Of a stretch of DNA of 37,167 nt, positions 22,968 through 32,760 are shown piece after piece (positions within the stretch are counted from its first letter, which is position 1; each line of letters begins with the position of its first letter). A model generated the notes under the pieces. That model had not been told where the DNA came from. It searched no databases and saw nothing but the letters and a program-made list of their open reading frames with translations. The DNA is from Chamaesiphon sp. 336R_metabinner_41. Lineage in GTDB: Bacteria > Cyanobacteriota > Cyanobacteriia > Cyanobacteriales > Chamaesiphonaceae. Both the position numbers and the translations under genes were made by a program. Where the stretch lies: assembly GCA_025359915.1 (NCBI GenBank), contig JANYDE010000155.1, positions 1 to 37,167 on the forward strand, read 5' to 3'.

Positions 22968-24227
22968 ATGCAAAACACATCAAAAAAATCAGGACTAATT
23001 ATCACCCCACGCATCACTCGCCGCGACTTATTAATCGGCATGGCAGCAGCGGGGGGAGTTGCTGCTTTAACTAGTCTTGGTTATAAAACCATCTCAGCGA
23101 AAGATGAGGACACCACCAAAGATACCGTGTCTTTCTATGGCATTCATCAGGCAGGTATTATTACTCCTGCACCCGCAACAGCATTAATTGTATCTTTCGA
23201 TATTTTAGCTAAAAACAAACAAGATCTCACCCGTTTATTTCAAGGACTAACTACACGGATTGAGGTTTTAACTAAAGGCGGCAAAGTCCCACATATCGAT
23301 CCCAAATTGCCACCAGTAAATTCTGGCGTGATGGGCGACCAAATTTTCCCTGATAACTTAACTGTGACTGCTGCGGTTGGGGCATCACTATTTGACGACA
23401 GGTTTGGACTAAGCAAACTTAAACCTGTCCATTTAGTTAATATGCCAGCTTTTCCTAATGATGCCCTAGATGCCGATCGATGTCATGGCGATTTACTATT
23501 ACAATTCTGTTCCAACACTGCCGAAACAAATATTCATGCACTGCGGGATATCATCAAAAATCTCCCCGATCTAATTTCTTTGCGTTGGCAACTCGATGGT
23601 TTTTTACCACCTCATACCATCAAAAAACCAGGTGAAAGCGTTCGCAATTTACTCGGCTTCAAAGATGGTACGGCAAATGTCAATGCCACTGATGATAAAC
23701 TCATGGATAAACTAACTTGGGTACAGCCAAAATCCGCCGAGCCAGCATGGGCAGCAGGTGGCACTTATCAAGTAGTCAGAATTATTCGGAATAAAGTTGA
23801 ATTCTGGGATCGCACTCCACTCAAAGAACAGCAAGAAATCATTGGAAGGGATAAATATACAGGTGCGCCGCTGGGGATGAAAAAAGAGAAAGATATTCCT
23901 AAGTACGAGCAAGATCCTGAAGGTAAAACTATTTTTAAGACTGCTCATATTCGACTGGCTAATCCCCGCAATTCTGACTCAGGGTTGATTCTACGGCGAG
24001 GATTTAACTATTCTCGTGGCTATAGTAAGGCAGGACAATTGGATATGGGACTGCTATTTGTCTGCTTTCAAGCAGATCTCGAACGCGGTTTTATTGCTGT
24101 CCAAACTCGTTTGAATGGCGAACCATTAGAAGAATATATTAAACCAGTCGGGGGCGGATATTTCTTTGCTCTACCAGGTGTTAAAGATGCTGGTAGCTAC
24201 TTGGGGAAAACTTTGATTGAAGCATAG
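22968..24227 (+). CDS. efeB: EfeB Dyp-type heme peroxidase
   Basis: About 419 residues from ATG 22968; an upstream in-frame TTG at 22917 would place extra residues before the export signal and is not favoured. The Tat signal ITRRDLLIGMAAAGGVAALT begins about 16 residues from this ATG. The Dyp peroxidase signature GFKDGTANVN (GxxDG, catalytic Asp) and FKTAHIRLANP (candidate proximal heme His) are present. EfeB is exported folded with heme and oxidises ferrous iron or takes part in heme iron use in EfeUOB systems. Last gene of the operon; about 70 bp separate it from the BlaI-type regulator. Confidence 0.93.
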   Translation: MQNTSKKSGLIITPRITRRDLLIGMAAAGGVAALTSLGYKTISAKDEDTTKDTVSFYGIHQAGIITPAPATALIVSFDILAKNKQDLTRLFQGLTTRIEVLTKGGKVPHIDPKLPPVNSGVMGDQIFPDNLTVTAAVGASLFDDRFGLSKLKPVHLVNMPAFPNDALDADRCHGDLLLQFCSNTAETNIHALRDIIKNLPDLISLRWQLDGFLPPHTIKKPGESVRNLLGFKDGTANVNATDDKLMDKLTWVQPKSAEPAWAAGGTYQVVRIIRNKVEFWDRTPLKEQQEIIGRDKYTGAPLGMKKEKDIPKYEQDPEGKTIFKTAHIRLANPRNSDSGLILRRGFNYSRGYSKAGQLDMGLLFVCFQADLERGFIAVQTRLNGEPLEEYIKPVGGGYFFALPGVKDAGSYLGKTLIEA

Positions 24228-24297
24228 GTTAATGGAAATATCGAAGTGATGAGACTGGTTCTTGCGGTAATCTAAGAGAAAGATACACGTAAATGTT

Positions 24298-24717
24298 ATG
24301 GTTCCTCTGCCCAATTATCGCCCCAAGAACCTCTCATTGGGACCGTTAGAGACGGAAATTCTTCATATTGTGTGGGAATTAGAATCAGCCACAGTTAAAG
24401 ATATTCACGACAAGATTCTGAGTAATCCCGATCGAGAATTAGCCTATACTTCGGTGACAACGGTATTAACTCGCCTGACTCAAAAAGGTTGGCTCAGATG
24501 TGATAAACAAGAACGCAGCTTTATCTGGTACCCGCTCGTATCAGCAGCCGAAGCTCAAGCAATCCAGGCTTACGAACAGTTGCAGCAATTTCTCGCAATC
24601 GGCAATCCCGATATTGTTGCAGCATTTGCCGATAGTCTCGATCGAGCCAGTATAGAGCAAATCGAATCGATCGCGCAAAGATTAAAAGCTATTCGCACAG
24701 CTCGTGAGGAACAGTAA
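24298..24717 (+). CDS. petR: BlaI/CopY-family repressor, PetR-like
   Basis: Protein of 139 residues with the BlaI/MecI winged helix: LGPLETEILHIVWELESATV, then KDIHDKIL, YTSVTTVLTRLTQKGWLRCD and FIWYPLVSAAEAQA. The stop codon is directly followed by the ATG of an M56-type membrane protease gene. This pair has the size and order of PetR-PetP of Synechocystis, in which copper makes the protease cleave the repressor and switches plastocyanin for cytochrome c6. The assignment to PetR is by architecture; it could instead control the neighbouring efe genes. Confidence 0.85.
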   Translation: MVPLPNYRPKNLSLGPLETEILHIVWELESATVKDIHDKILSNPDRELAYTSVTTVLTRLTQKGWLRCDKQERSFIWYPLVSAAEAQAIQAYEQLQQFLAIGNPDIVAAFADSLDRASIEQIESIAQRLKAIRTAREEQ

Positions 24718-25587
24718 ATGCACCTAATCGTACTGGTTGCTATTTTCGGGCTAGCGTGGGGATTGCGGTACACTTGGACTGAAAACGAGCAACCCAATTG
24801 GATCTCGCGGTGGCATCTAACTCGATCGAGACTGATCTTACCACCCCTGTTACTATTTACCACTTCCATCTCGATCGTTTGGATGGGGCCACATGGCAGA
24901 ATGGTATGGGTGGGAAATGACTGGTTAAGCTATAATTTAGCGATCAGCTGGTTGGGAATTGCTGGACTTTACTTGCTCAAACTCACCGTCACAGGTTGGC
25001 AAATGCTCCAACAGGTGCGGACTTATCCCACAACTCAACTCGGCGGTAAAACAGTTCGGATTCTCGATCTACCGACTCCCTATATCGCTCAAATCGGCTT
25101 CTGGCAGCCCGAATTAATAATTACCACAGGAATCCTCGATCGCCTAAGTACAGAGCATCTAGCGGCGGTTCTAGCCCACGAACAAGCGCATTATCGTTAT
25201 CGAGATACTTGGTGTTTCTTTTGGTTGGGATGGATGCGCGGAATTACCGCTTGGCTCCCTCAAACCGAAGTAATGTGGCAAGAACTGCTAGTATTGAGAG
25301 AACTTCGCGCCGATCGATGGGCATCCAGACAAACAGATCCATTATTAGTCGCCGAAGCCTTGCTATTAGTCGTCCAAAATACACCAGTTTTTACCGAAGA
25401 TTTTTGTACAGCCTTCAGCCAGAGCTTACCAGTAGACCGACTTAACCAGAGAATTGAGGCACTGTTAGAAATCGATCGAACTAACGATCCTCAGCCTAAA
25501 AAACTACCACAATTGCTCGATCTGCGATCGTGGATATATTTACTAATCGGATTTTCACCATTACTGGTAGTCTTTTTTCACAATTGA
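24718..25587 (+). CDS. petP: M56-family membrane metalloprotease, PetP-like
   Basis: Protein of 289 residues with the zinc motif LAHEQAHYRYRD (HExxH) near residue 153 and a downstream LRELRADRWAS, the third zinc-ligand region. Membrane spans are near the N-terminus (1-18), 35-55, 65-90 and at the C-terminus (270-287). It belongs to the BlaR1/MecR1 protease class without the penicillin sensor domain. With the repressor gene directly before it, it likely forms a signal-activated protease-repressor switch like copper-responsive PetP-PetR. This PetP is not the cytochrome b6f subunit of the same name. It is convergent with the sigma factor gene, only 1 bp between the stop codons. Confidence 0.85.
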   Translation: MHLIVLVAIFGLAWGLRYTWTENEQPNWISRWHLTRSRLILPPLLLFTTSISIVWMGPHGRMVWVGNDWLSYNLAISWLGIAGLYLLKLTVTGWQMLQQVRTYPTTQLGGKTVRILDLPTPYIAQIGFWQPELIITTGILDRLSTEHLAAVLAHEQAHYRYRDTWCFFWLGWMRGITAWLPQTEVMWQELLVLRELRADRWASRQTDPLLVAEALLLVVQNTPVFTEDFCTAFSQSLPVDRLNQRIEALLEIDRTNDPQPKKLPQLLDLRSWIYLLIGFSPLLVVFFHN

Positions 25588-25588
25588 T

Positions 25589-26593
25589 TTAACTCGCTAC
25601 ATAATCGCGAAAACTGCTGTGACGGCGGAAATGGGATAGAGCTTGATGCTCTAATTGCCTAACTCGTTCGCGACTGAGATTGAGAATTTCACCTACCTTA
25701 GCCAGAGATAGCTCCTTCCCACCTTCCAAACCAAACCGCAATTTAATCACATTCCGTTGTTGAAGGGTGAGTTCGTCGAGAGTAGATTGGAGTTCTTGGT
25801 GGAGGGATTCTTGAACTGTGTATTTCTCAGGGGAAATCCCCTCATCTTCTAGCAGCTCCGAGAGTTCGGTATCCTGACGATCTCCGACTCGTGCATCGAG
25901 GGAGACTGGTTGACGCGCAATGCTCAGATAGTCGAGAATCTGTGCGGGTTCGAGTTCGAGTGCGGTGGCGATTTCGATGGATGTGGGATTGCGTCCGAGT
26001 TGTTGGGATAATTCCCGTTGAGTTTTTTTGATTTTGTTGAGTTTTTCGGTAATATGGATCGGCAATCGGATCGATCGACCTTGTTGAGCAATGGCGCGGG
26101 TGATGGCTTGGCGAATCCACCAGTAAGCATAGGTGGAGAATTTATAACCACGGGTAGGATCGAATTTTTCGACTCCCCGCTCCAATCCCAGCGAACCTTC
26201 TTGAATCAAGTCCAAAAATTCCAGGTTGCGCTTTTGATATTTTTTAGCAATCGCTACTACTAGCCGTAGATTGGCTTCGATCATTTTATGTTTTGCTTGA
26301 TGTCCGCGCTGCAAAACTCGATCGAGTTCCGCCTCTGACAGGGTTGATTCACCTGCCCATTCCATTTTGGTCGGTGGACGATTTAAGGTCTGTTCTAGGG
26401 CTTGTTTGACCCCTTGGAGCCGCATCATTTGCTGCACTTGTTTGCCGTAGCAAATCTCCTGCTCATGGGAGAGCAGTGGTACGCGACCGATTTCGTGGAG
26501 ATAGGTACGTACCGTATCGCTGGTATACTGAGGTTTATCGACCGCAGCTAGGCGGCGCGCTTGCGTGTTCGGTTGAGTTTTTACACTAGGCAT
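25589..26593 (-). CDS. group 2 sigma-70 family RNA polymerase sigma factor
   Basis: Protein of 334 residues. Region 1.2 is SDTVRTYLHEIGRVPLLSHE; region 2 contains NLRLVVAIAKKYQ, FLDLIQEGSLGLERGVEKFD and KFSTYAYWWIRQAITRAI; region 3 follows RSIRLPIHITEKLNKIKK; region 4 has the helix-turn-helix LSLAKVGEILNLSRERVRQL. The absence of a long N-terminal region 1.1 and the -10 recognition residues identical to housekeeping sigma place it in the cyanobacterial group 2 (SigB/C/D/E type), which respond to stress, carbon, nitrogen or darkness. Which member it is cannot be decided here. Confidence 0.93.
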   Translation of the reverse strand: MPSVKTQPNTQARRLAAVDKPQYTSDTVRTYLHEIGRVPLLSHEQEICYGKQVQQMMRLQGVKQALEQTLNRPPTKMEWAGESTLSEAELDRVLQRGHQAKHKMIEANLRLVVAIAKKYQKRNLEFLDLIQEGSLGLERGVEKFDPTRGYKFSTYAYWWIRQAITRAIAQQGRSIRLPIHITEKLNKIKKTQRELSQQLGRNPTSIEIATALELEPAQILDYLSIARQPVSLDARVGDRQDTELSELLEDEGISPEKYTVQESLHQELQSTLDELTLQQRNVIKLRFGLEGGKELSLAKVGEILNLSRERVRQLEHQALSHFRRHSSFRDYVAS

Positions 26594-26892
26594 GAGTTTG
26601 ATTTAACTCCTCTTACAAGTGGCTGGCAGAAAATTTCCCACCCTCATTTTGGTGGATGGATAGTAGATGCGTAGATTTTGAATTATGTTGCGCGGTAGGG
26701 CTAATTCATTAATGACCCTGACTGCGGTGCTTTGAAAATCTAGACGTAAATAAGTAGATTAATGTTCTCCAGTATCTAAAACATAACAGTCTTTCTGTAG
26801 TGGAAAACTTAATTAATCCTTAAGTTGCTGATTGGGATGAGTTTTCTAAATTATGCAGCTAATCGCTGTGCGGACTAAAGATTGGGCAATAC
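26594..26892. other. intergenic region upstream of sigma factor gene
   Basis: About 300 bp between the sigma factor start and the DUF445 gene. No gene, RNA or strong hairpin was recognised. It should contain the sigma factor promoter and the end of the DUF445 transcript is on the other side (both minus strand). Confidence 0.5.
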
Positions 26893-28125
26893 TTAAGGCT
26901 GAAACCACAGAAAGCCTGTTTGCATCAAACCGACAATAAAACCTAATACCCCACCCAGATTGACAATACCTTGGAGTTCGCTTTTGACAATGCCTTGAAT
27001 TCCCGCTTCGAGATCGGCTGGGGATGTGGCTTTCACCCTGTCGATAATCACTTGATCGATACTCAAAATCGGAATTACTTGAGTCACAATTTGTTCGAGA
27101 TCGCGCTCTAGATATCGATCGATAATAATCGCTAATTCCTCACTAACCACGTCCAAAGATGATGTCAAAATCGTCGAACTGCGGAGCCGACTAATTACCA
27201 CATTAGCAATTCCATCCCAATCGACTGAATCGGTTAAACCTTGAATAAACTCGATTCCTTTGGTTTGCATATAGCTACGCACACTATCGCTCACCGTTTT
27301 TTTGAGTTGTTTAACTGTAGAAACAGGTAAATTTTGGAGCGTCAGATCGCGGAGTAATTCCTGTACCCGATTGCGAATATTCAGCGCGACAATCAGTTCA
27401 GCAATAATTTTATTCGCTTTTTCGCGATCGTCTAAACAGAAAGTCCGAAACCGATTTAGGGCATTTTTAACGCCAAATAAATTAGCAACTACCCAATATG
27501 TGCCGCTACTTTTTTCGCGTAAACCTTCATCGATCACTTGAATATTGCGATCGGTCAAAAAATCAATTAGACCCAATCGGAGTGTTTCCGGTGGTAAAAT
27601 AACATTAATTAACCAGTCCGATAATTGAGTAGCTTGAGCATCAGTTAATTGAAATTCGAGCATCAATCGATCGAAGATCTGATTTAACTGAGGTTCCAGA
27701 AAATCCGGCTTCCGTGCTAATACCCGCAACCAGCGGGGAAAAGACTCGCCGAGTAAATCCTTGAGAATATTTGATAATACCTTAACAGTTTTCTGTTCCT
27801 TGTCAGCTTGGATTCGATCGAGAGCCAATTGCAACAGCCACGTAATCGCCGCCTGTACTCGTTCCACTTGCAGCAACCGCTTGGCAATCTTTTGCAGCTC
27901 CACCGGAGTCAGCAATGAACCCATAATCGTATCCGAAATCCTTGTAGCCAAACGTTCCTGATTACTCGGAATCAATCCAGGCGTAAACGGAAGTTGATAT
28001 TTGCCGATATATTTCGCCGTATAGGGGCGAAACAACATCTTGATGGCGACATCATTGGTAAAATAACCAACGACAGCACCAGCCAGCGGGGGAGTTAAGT
28101 AGAGCCACAGTTGGAATGAGGACAA
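26893..28125 (-). CDS. DUF445 family membrane protein
   Basis: Protein of 410 residues starting at TTG 28125 with a GAG sequence upstream; no in-frame ATG is near and the first residues [20 protein letters not shown] are the conserved opening. The following [20 protein letters not shown] and [16 protein letters not shown] are typical of DUF445 (YheB-like) proteins. Membrane spans lie at both ends (about 6-24 and 388-406, [20 protein letters not shown]); between them is a long helical region. Function is not established. It is a single gene, divergent from the first kinase gene. Confidence 0.9.
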   Translation of the reverse strand: MSSFQLWLYLTPPLAGAVVGYFTNDVAIKMLFRPYTAKYIGKYQLPFTPGLIPSNQERLATRISDTIMGSLLTPVELQKIAKRLLQVERVQAAITWLLQLALDRIQADKEQKTVKVLSNILKDLLGESFPRWLRVLARKPDFLEPQLNQIFDRLMLEFQLTDAQATQLSDWLINVILPPETLRLGLIDFLTDRNIQVIDEGLREKSSGTYWVVANLFGVKNALNRFRTFCLDDREKANKIIAELIVALNIRNRVQELLRDLTLQNLPVSTVKQLKKTVSDSVRSYMQTKGIEFIQGLTDSVDWDGIANVVISRLRSSTILTSSLDVVSEELAIIIDRYLERDLEQIVTQVIPILSIDQVIIDRVKATSPADLEAGIQGIVKSELQGIVNLGGVLGFIVGLMQTGFLWFQP

Positions 28126-28367
28126 GGTATTCTCAGGGGAGCAATCTGGGTTTATCCCTTTAATTATACAAGGTTCGCAAATTCATAAGTCGATCGAGTT
28201 CTCAAATCTGTGTGGGCTACTTTTATCATTCGACTTATCCGCGTCCAGCACCCCTAGATATCTCGACTGGTGTCTAGTCACAGGTATAATTTAATACAGC
28301 AGATATCATAGATTTTCTACTGCAATGACAATGTTCATGGCAGAATTAGTCGATAGAACTAGCCATC

Positions 28368-31300
28368 ATGACTATAAAAAGTGCCGAATTCCATCTCGCT
28401 GGCTATCGTGTAATTGAGGAGATAGCCCGAAATCCAACAACTGTGGTGTATCGCGCTCTAGTTGATGGATTGGAGTTGGGGGCAGAAAATAGTACTGTAA
28501 TTATTAAACTATTGTCATCGGTAGATCCCACTGCTCAAGAGTTGGTTAATTTTTGTAATCAGTATACGATCTCTAAAAATCTAGAGTTACCAGGAGTAGT
28601 GCGGGTATACAGTCTAGAAGAATTCGGTACTGCGCTCTCCCACCGTGGTTACGCGCTCATGATGGAGGATTTTGGGGGTGTATCCTTAGATTTGTATAGT
28701 CAAGAGTTTGACCTAGCCTTACCTGATGTGTTGAAGATTGCGATTCAACTTGCGGATACTCTACAGGCGATCGGACAGCAGCGAATTGTTCATAAGGATA
28801 TCAAGCCGTCGAACATCTTAATTAATCCTACCACTAAACAGGTGAAGTTAATTGACTTTGGGATTGCGTCACTATTACCCCGCGAAAGTGCCGAAATTCT
28901 ACATCCCAATCAGTTAGAGGGAACCCTCGCCTATATCTCGCCAGAGCAGACAGGGCGGATGAATCGGGGGATTGATTATCGGACTGATTTTTATGCGTTG
29001 GGAGTGACTTTATACCAACTGCTGACTGGTAGATTGCCGTTTGAGACGGAAAACTCGATCGAACTAGTTCATTGTCATCTAGCACAGATGGCAATCCCAG
29101 TACATCGCGTCAAGCCAGATCTGCCTGTAATCATCTCCCAAATTGTCGCTAAACTGATGGCGAAAAATGCCGAGGATCGCTATCAAAGTGCTTTGGGCAT
29201 TAAATATGACCTGAATGAGTGTTTGCGGCAGTTGCAGCAGACAGAATCTATCTGTGAATTCACAATTGGACAGCGGGATCTTAGTAAGCAATTTGTGATT
29301 CCCGAACGACTTTATGGGCGAGAAATGGAGGTAAAAATCTTGATTGAAGCCTTCAATCGAGTTGCCACAGGGAGGAGTGAATTGATGTTGGTGACTGGAT
29401 CTTCAGGGATTGGCAAAACTGCGGTAATTAATGAAATTCACAAACCGATTGTCAAACAACGTGGTTATTTTATTAAAGGTAAATATGACCAATTCAATCG
29501 CAACATTCCGTTTAGTGCTTTGGCTCAAGCCTTCCAAGATTTAATCGGACAACTCTTGAGTGAAAGCGATGTCGAATTAGCTGATTGGAAGAAGCAAATT
29601 CTGGCGGCTGTGGGGGAAAATGGTCAAATTTTATTGGAAGTAATTCCTGAATTAGCCCAAATTATTGGTGTTCAATCACCTACCGCTGAACTATTGGGGA
29701 TGGCTGCACAGAATCGGTTTAATTTGTTATTTCAAAAGTTTGTCGGGGTATTTACGACGGCGGAGCATCCTTTAACAATTTTTCTTGATGATTTGCAGTG
29801 GGCGGATTCTGCTTCGTTGAAATCGATCGAACTATTGCTCTCAGGTACGGGATATTTATTACTATTGGGAGCCTATCGAGATAACGAAGTGTCTCAAGTT
29901 CATCCATTAATATTGACACTCCAACAGTTAGCAAAAACAGATGCAATTTTCAAGAAGATCCTCTTAACACCATTGGCGATTGAAGATACCAATCAATTGA
30001 CTGCTGATACATTAAATTGCGATTTGGATACAGCAAAACCGCTGACAAAATTGATCGATCTTAAAACTAAAGGTAATCCCTTTTTTACGGCTCAGTTTCT
30101 GAAATCATTGCACACAGATGGTGAGATTACATTTAATCCTGATGGCTATTGGGAATGCGATCTCGCCAGGATCCAATCTTTGTCAATCACTGATGATGTC
30201 GTAAAATTTATGGCAGAACAGTTGGAGAAATTGCCGAGCAAAACTAAACAAATAATCAAACTAGCTGCTTGTATTGGTGACAGATTCGATCTAGATACGA
30301 TCAAGACTGTCTCAGAACAATCTCATCTCAATACTGCTACCGCACTATGGCAAGGATTGCAATCAGGGTTGATTTTACCGACTAGTCAATTATACAAGTT
30401 TAATCAGGATTTACCGGATTTGGAGGATTTAGAGGATTATGTTGATGGTGTGAATCGGATGCCCCACAAGTCATTATTATCTTTTTCGCTTTCTTCCAAC
30501 TCATCTTACCGTTTCCTGCACGATCGAGTGCAGCAAGCGGCATACTCTTTGATTCCTGAGCAGCAGAAACGGAGTACTCATTTACAAATAGCCCGATTAT
30601 TGTCTGCAAATACGCCCAATCTTTACCAGTCAGATCGACTGCTGGAAATCGTCAATCACTACAATCTGGTGATGGATTTACAGCCAGAGATGAAGATTGA
30701 TTTAATTGATGAACTCGCAGAACGTCAACAGCTAGCGAAACTAAACTTACTAGCTGCTCAGAAAGCCAGAGCTTCAACTGCTTACGCTGCTGCCTTTAAC
30801 TATGCACAGACGGGTGCAAAAATTCTCGGATCGATCGGTTGGAAAACAGCATATCAGCTTACTCTCAACCTGCATGAAATTCTCGCTGAAGCCGCCTTTC
30901 TCAATGGGGACTTAGCCACAGTCTCGATCTGGACTCAAGCAGTCTTAGATCGTGCTCAGACCCCCTTAGATCGCGTTAAAACTTATCAGACGATCGTCCA
31001 ATTTCATCTGCTCCAAAAACAGTATCAAGAGGCGATCGATCGAGGCGTAGAAATTCTCCGTCAATTGGGGATTAAATTATCGCCCCAGCCGAGTAAATTA
31101 GTCGTAATTAGCGAATTAGCCAAAACGAAGATCGGGATTTGGGGTAAGTCCAACGCCGATTTATTAGCGATACCAGAAACAGTCGATCCTGCTCACACCG
31201 CGCCATTGCAGATTTTAGAATCGTTGATGACTCCAGCGTTCTTTGTATCCGAAGAACTGATGGTAGTTTTGGCAACAACGGGTATTCATCTGACCTTGCG

Positions 31301-32360
31301 GCATGGGAATACACCATGGGCAGGGAGTTTTTATCAAACTTATTCGATCGTCCTGGCAAGTTTAGAAGAATTAAACCAAAGTTATCAGATGGGACAAATG
31401 GCAAATGTGTTGAGCGATCGCTTTGGTAATTTGGCAATGACAGCTAAAATCAAAGCTGCTGGGCCGTGGTTTTCCCAACTATGGCAAGAAGATTTTCGGG
31501 CGGGGATTCCGATCGTCGATGAGAGTATTGGGATGGCGATGGAAAGTGGTAATATTACCTTTGTGGGAATGTGTGCTTATACTTCGATCTTGCTCAGATT
31601 TCATGCAGGTCTTCCCTTAGATGAAATCGCGGATCGAATCCTAGAGATCGAGCAAATTATCGTTCAATCTAAAGATGAATCCAGTTTGCAATTATTTAAG
31701 ATCGAACACCAACGAATAGTCAATTTACAGCAAGCCTCCAGGACACCTTATCAAGTGTTTGACAGCGAACTGGATGAGCAGATGGAGATTGCCAAATGGC
31801 AACAGAATAATGAAGTCAATCCGTTATCAGCACTATATGGTGTAAAAATAGTATTGGCTTATATCTTTGACGATATGCCTGCGGCGTTAAGCTATACAGA
31901 TACTGCATTAGCCTACCCGAGAACTGGCATTGCCAGGGCTTGTATTTTTGATGCGCTCATCCGATTAGCAGTCTATCCTCACCATAGCGATCGAGTCAAA
32001 ACCCAACTACTCAAACAAGTCTCTGATACTCAAGCTAAATTGGCGAAACGGGCGAAATTAATGCCCGGAAATTTTCAGCATAAATACGATTTAGTTACCG
32101 CCGAAAAATGTCGAGTGTTGGGCGATTTTACCACTGCAATCGAACTATACGATCGATCGATTGCTGGAGCCAAAGCGAATAAGTATCTCCAAGAAGAAGC
32201 CATCGCTAATGAATGTGCGGCTAAGTTTTACCGCGCTTGGGGTAAGGAAAATATGGCAGCTACTTATATGCAATCTGCCTACTATTGCTATGCGCGATGG
32301 GGAGCCAAAGCTAAAACTGACGATTTGGAACGACGCTATCCCGAATTGCTGAGGGGATAG
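28368..32360 (+). CDS. Ser/Thr kinase-AAA ATPase signalling protein, paralogue 1 (no histidine kinase)
   Basis: Protein of 1330 residues. Residues 10-290 are a Hanks-type kinase domain with a degenerate Gly loop (EEIARNPTTVVYRA), Lys47 in VIIKLL, HKDIKPSN (Asp144) and LIDFGIAS (DFG 163-165), GTLAYISPEQTGRMNR. From about 312 (ERLYGREME) an AAA/STAND-like ATPase has Walker A GSSGIGKT (344-351) and Walker B IFLDDLQWAD (471-480). The rest to 1330 is helical repeat, TPR-like (ECAAKFYRAWGKENMA, DDLERRYPELLRG at the end). Large cyanobacterial kinases of this family usually continue into GAF and histidine kinase domains; this one stops at the end of the repeat region. A tandem paralogue follows, and a foldback element starts 10 bp after the stop. 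Confidence 0.92.
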   Translation: MTIKSAEFHLAGYRVIEEIARNPTTVVYRALVDGLELGAENSTVIIKLLSSVDPTAQELVNFCNQYTISKNLELPGVVRVYSLEEFGTALSHRGYALMMEDFGGVSLDLYSQEFDLALPDVLKIAIQLADTLQAIGQQRIVHKDIKPSNILINPTTKQVKLIDFGIASLLPRESAEILHPNQLEGTLAYISPEQTGRMNRGIDYRTDFYALGVTLYQLLTGRLPFETENSIELVHCHLAQMAIPVHRVKPDLPVIISQIVAKLMAKNAEDRYQSALGIKYDLNECLRQLQQTESICEFTIGQRDLSKQFVIPERLYGREMEVKILIEAFNRVATGRSELMLVTGSSGIGKTAVINEIHKPIVKQRGYFIKGKYDQFNRNIPFSALAQAFQDLIGQLLSESDVELADWKKQILAAVGENGQILLEVIPELAQIIGVQSPTAELLGMAAQNRFNLLFQKFVGVFTTAEHPLTIFLDDLQWADSASLKSIELLLSGTGYLLLLGAYRDNEVSQVHPLILTLQQLAKTDAIFKKILLTPLAIEDTNQLTADTLNCDLDTAKPLTKLIDLKTKGNPFFTAQFLKSLHTDGEITFNPDGYWECDLARIQSLSITDDVVKFMAEQLEKLPSKTKQIIKLAACIGDRFDLDTIKTVSEQSHLNTATALWQGLQSGLILPTSQLYKFNQDLPDLEDLEDYVDGVNRMPHKSLLSFSLSSNSSYRFLHDRVQQAAYSLIPEQQKRSTHLQIARLLSANTPNLYQSDRLLEIVNHYNLVMDLQPEMKIDLIDELAERQQLAKLNLLAAQKARASTAYAAAFNYAQTGAKILGSIGWKTAYQLTLNLHEILAEAAFLNGDLATVSIWTQAVLDRAQTPLDRVKTYQTIVQFHLLQKQYQEAIDRGVEILRQLGIKLSPQPSKLVVISELAKTKIGIWGKSNADLLAIPETVDPAHTAPLQILESLMTPAFFVSEELMVVLATTGIHLTLRHGNTPWAGSFYQTYSIVLASLEELNQSYQMGQMANVLSDRFGNLAMTAKIKAAGPWFSQLWQEDFRAGIPIVDESIGMAMESGNITFVGMCAYTSILLRFHAGLPLDEIADRILEIEQIIVQSKDESSLQLFKIEHQRIVNLQQASRTPYQVFDSELDEQMEIAKWQQNNEVNPLSALYGVKIVLAYIFDDMPAALSYTDTALAYPRTGIARACIFDALIRLAVYPHHSDRVKTQLLKQVSDTQAKLAKRAKLMPGNFQHKYDLVTAEKCRVLGDFTTAIELYDRSIAGAKANKYLQEEAIANECAAKFYRAWGKENMAATYMQSAYYCYARWGAKAKTDDLERRYPELLRG

Positions 32361-32361
32361 A

Positions 32362-32673
32362 GTATTTGGGCTGATTGACGGACAAAACTCCTGAAACCTC
32401 CAAAACTGGTAGGTTGGGTAGCGGATGCGCTCCGGTCGGGTTCCCCGACCATGGAAGCGCACCAAGCAGAGCGATAGCGAAACCCAACATCCGCACAAAC
32501 ACCCTAGAAATGTTGGGTTTCATTCTTCTGCTTGGTGCGCTGTCTTGAAAAGGTGCTCTACTTGGGGAAACCCCAAGACCGCACTTTTCGCTAAACCGTC
32601 GGGAAACCCGACGAGCGCGCATCCGCAACCCAACCTACCGAAAAAAGATTTGTCCGTCAATCAGGTATTTGGG
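32362..32673. mobile_element. foldback MITE-like element, copy 1 (294 bp plus 9-bp target repeats)
   Basis: The element runs from 32371 to 32664 and has perfect 16-bp terminal inverted repeats, CTGATTGACGGACAAA at the left and its complement at the right. It is flanked by the direct repeat GTATTTGGG at 32362-32370 and 32665-32673, a probable target-site duplication. Inner arms also pair: GGTAGGTTGGGT (32409-32420) with ACCCAACCTACC (32628-32639), GCGGATGCGC (32421-32430) with GCGCATCCGC (32617-32626), and GCGCACCAAGCAG (32457-32469) with CTGCTTGGTGCGC (32528-32540). It has no transposase gene, so it would be non-autonomous. Copy 2 lacks the paired extra segments 32421-32469 and 32528-32626. 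Confidence 0.85.
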
Positions 32674-32760
32674 TGGTCTCATTCAAGAAAATAAAAATGC
32701 AACAATTCTTGTACTTTGTCATCAACTACTCTACAAAACCAGGAGATAAAATTATCAGCA

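Noticed and set aside
32716-32760. Upstream TTG start for kinase paralogue 2
   Set aside because: ATG 32761 aligns with paralogue 1 and gives the identical length of 1330 residues.
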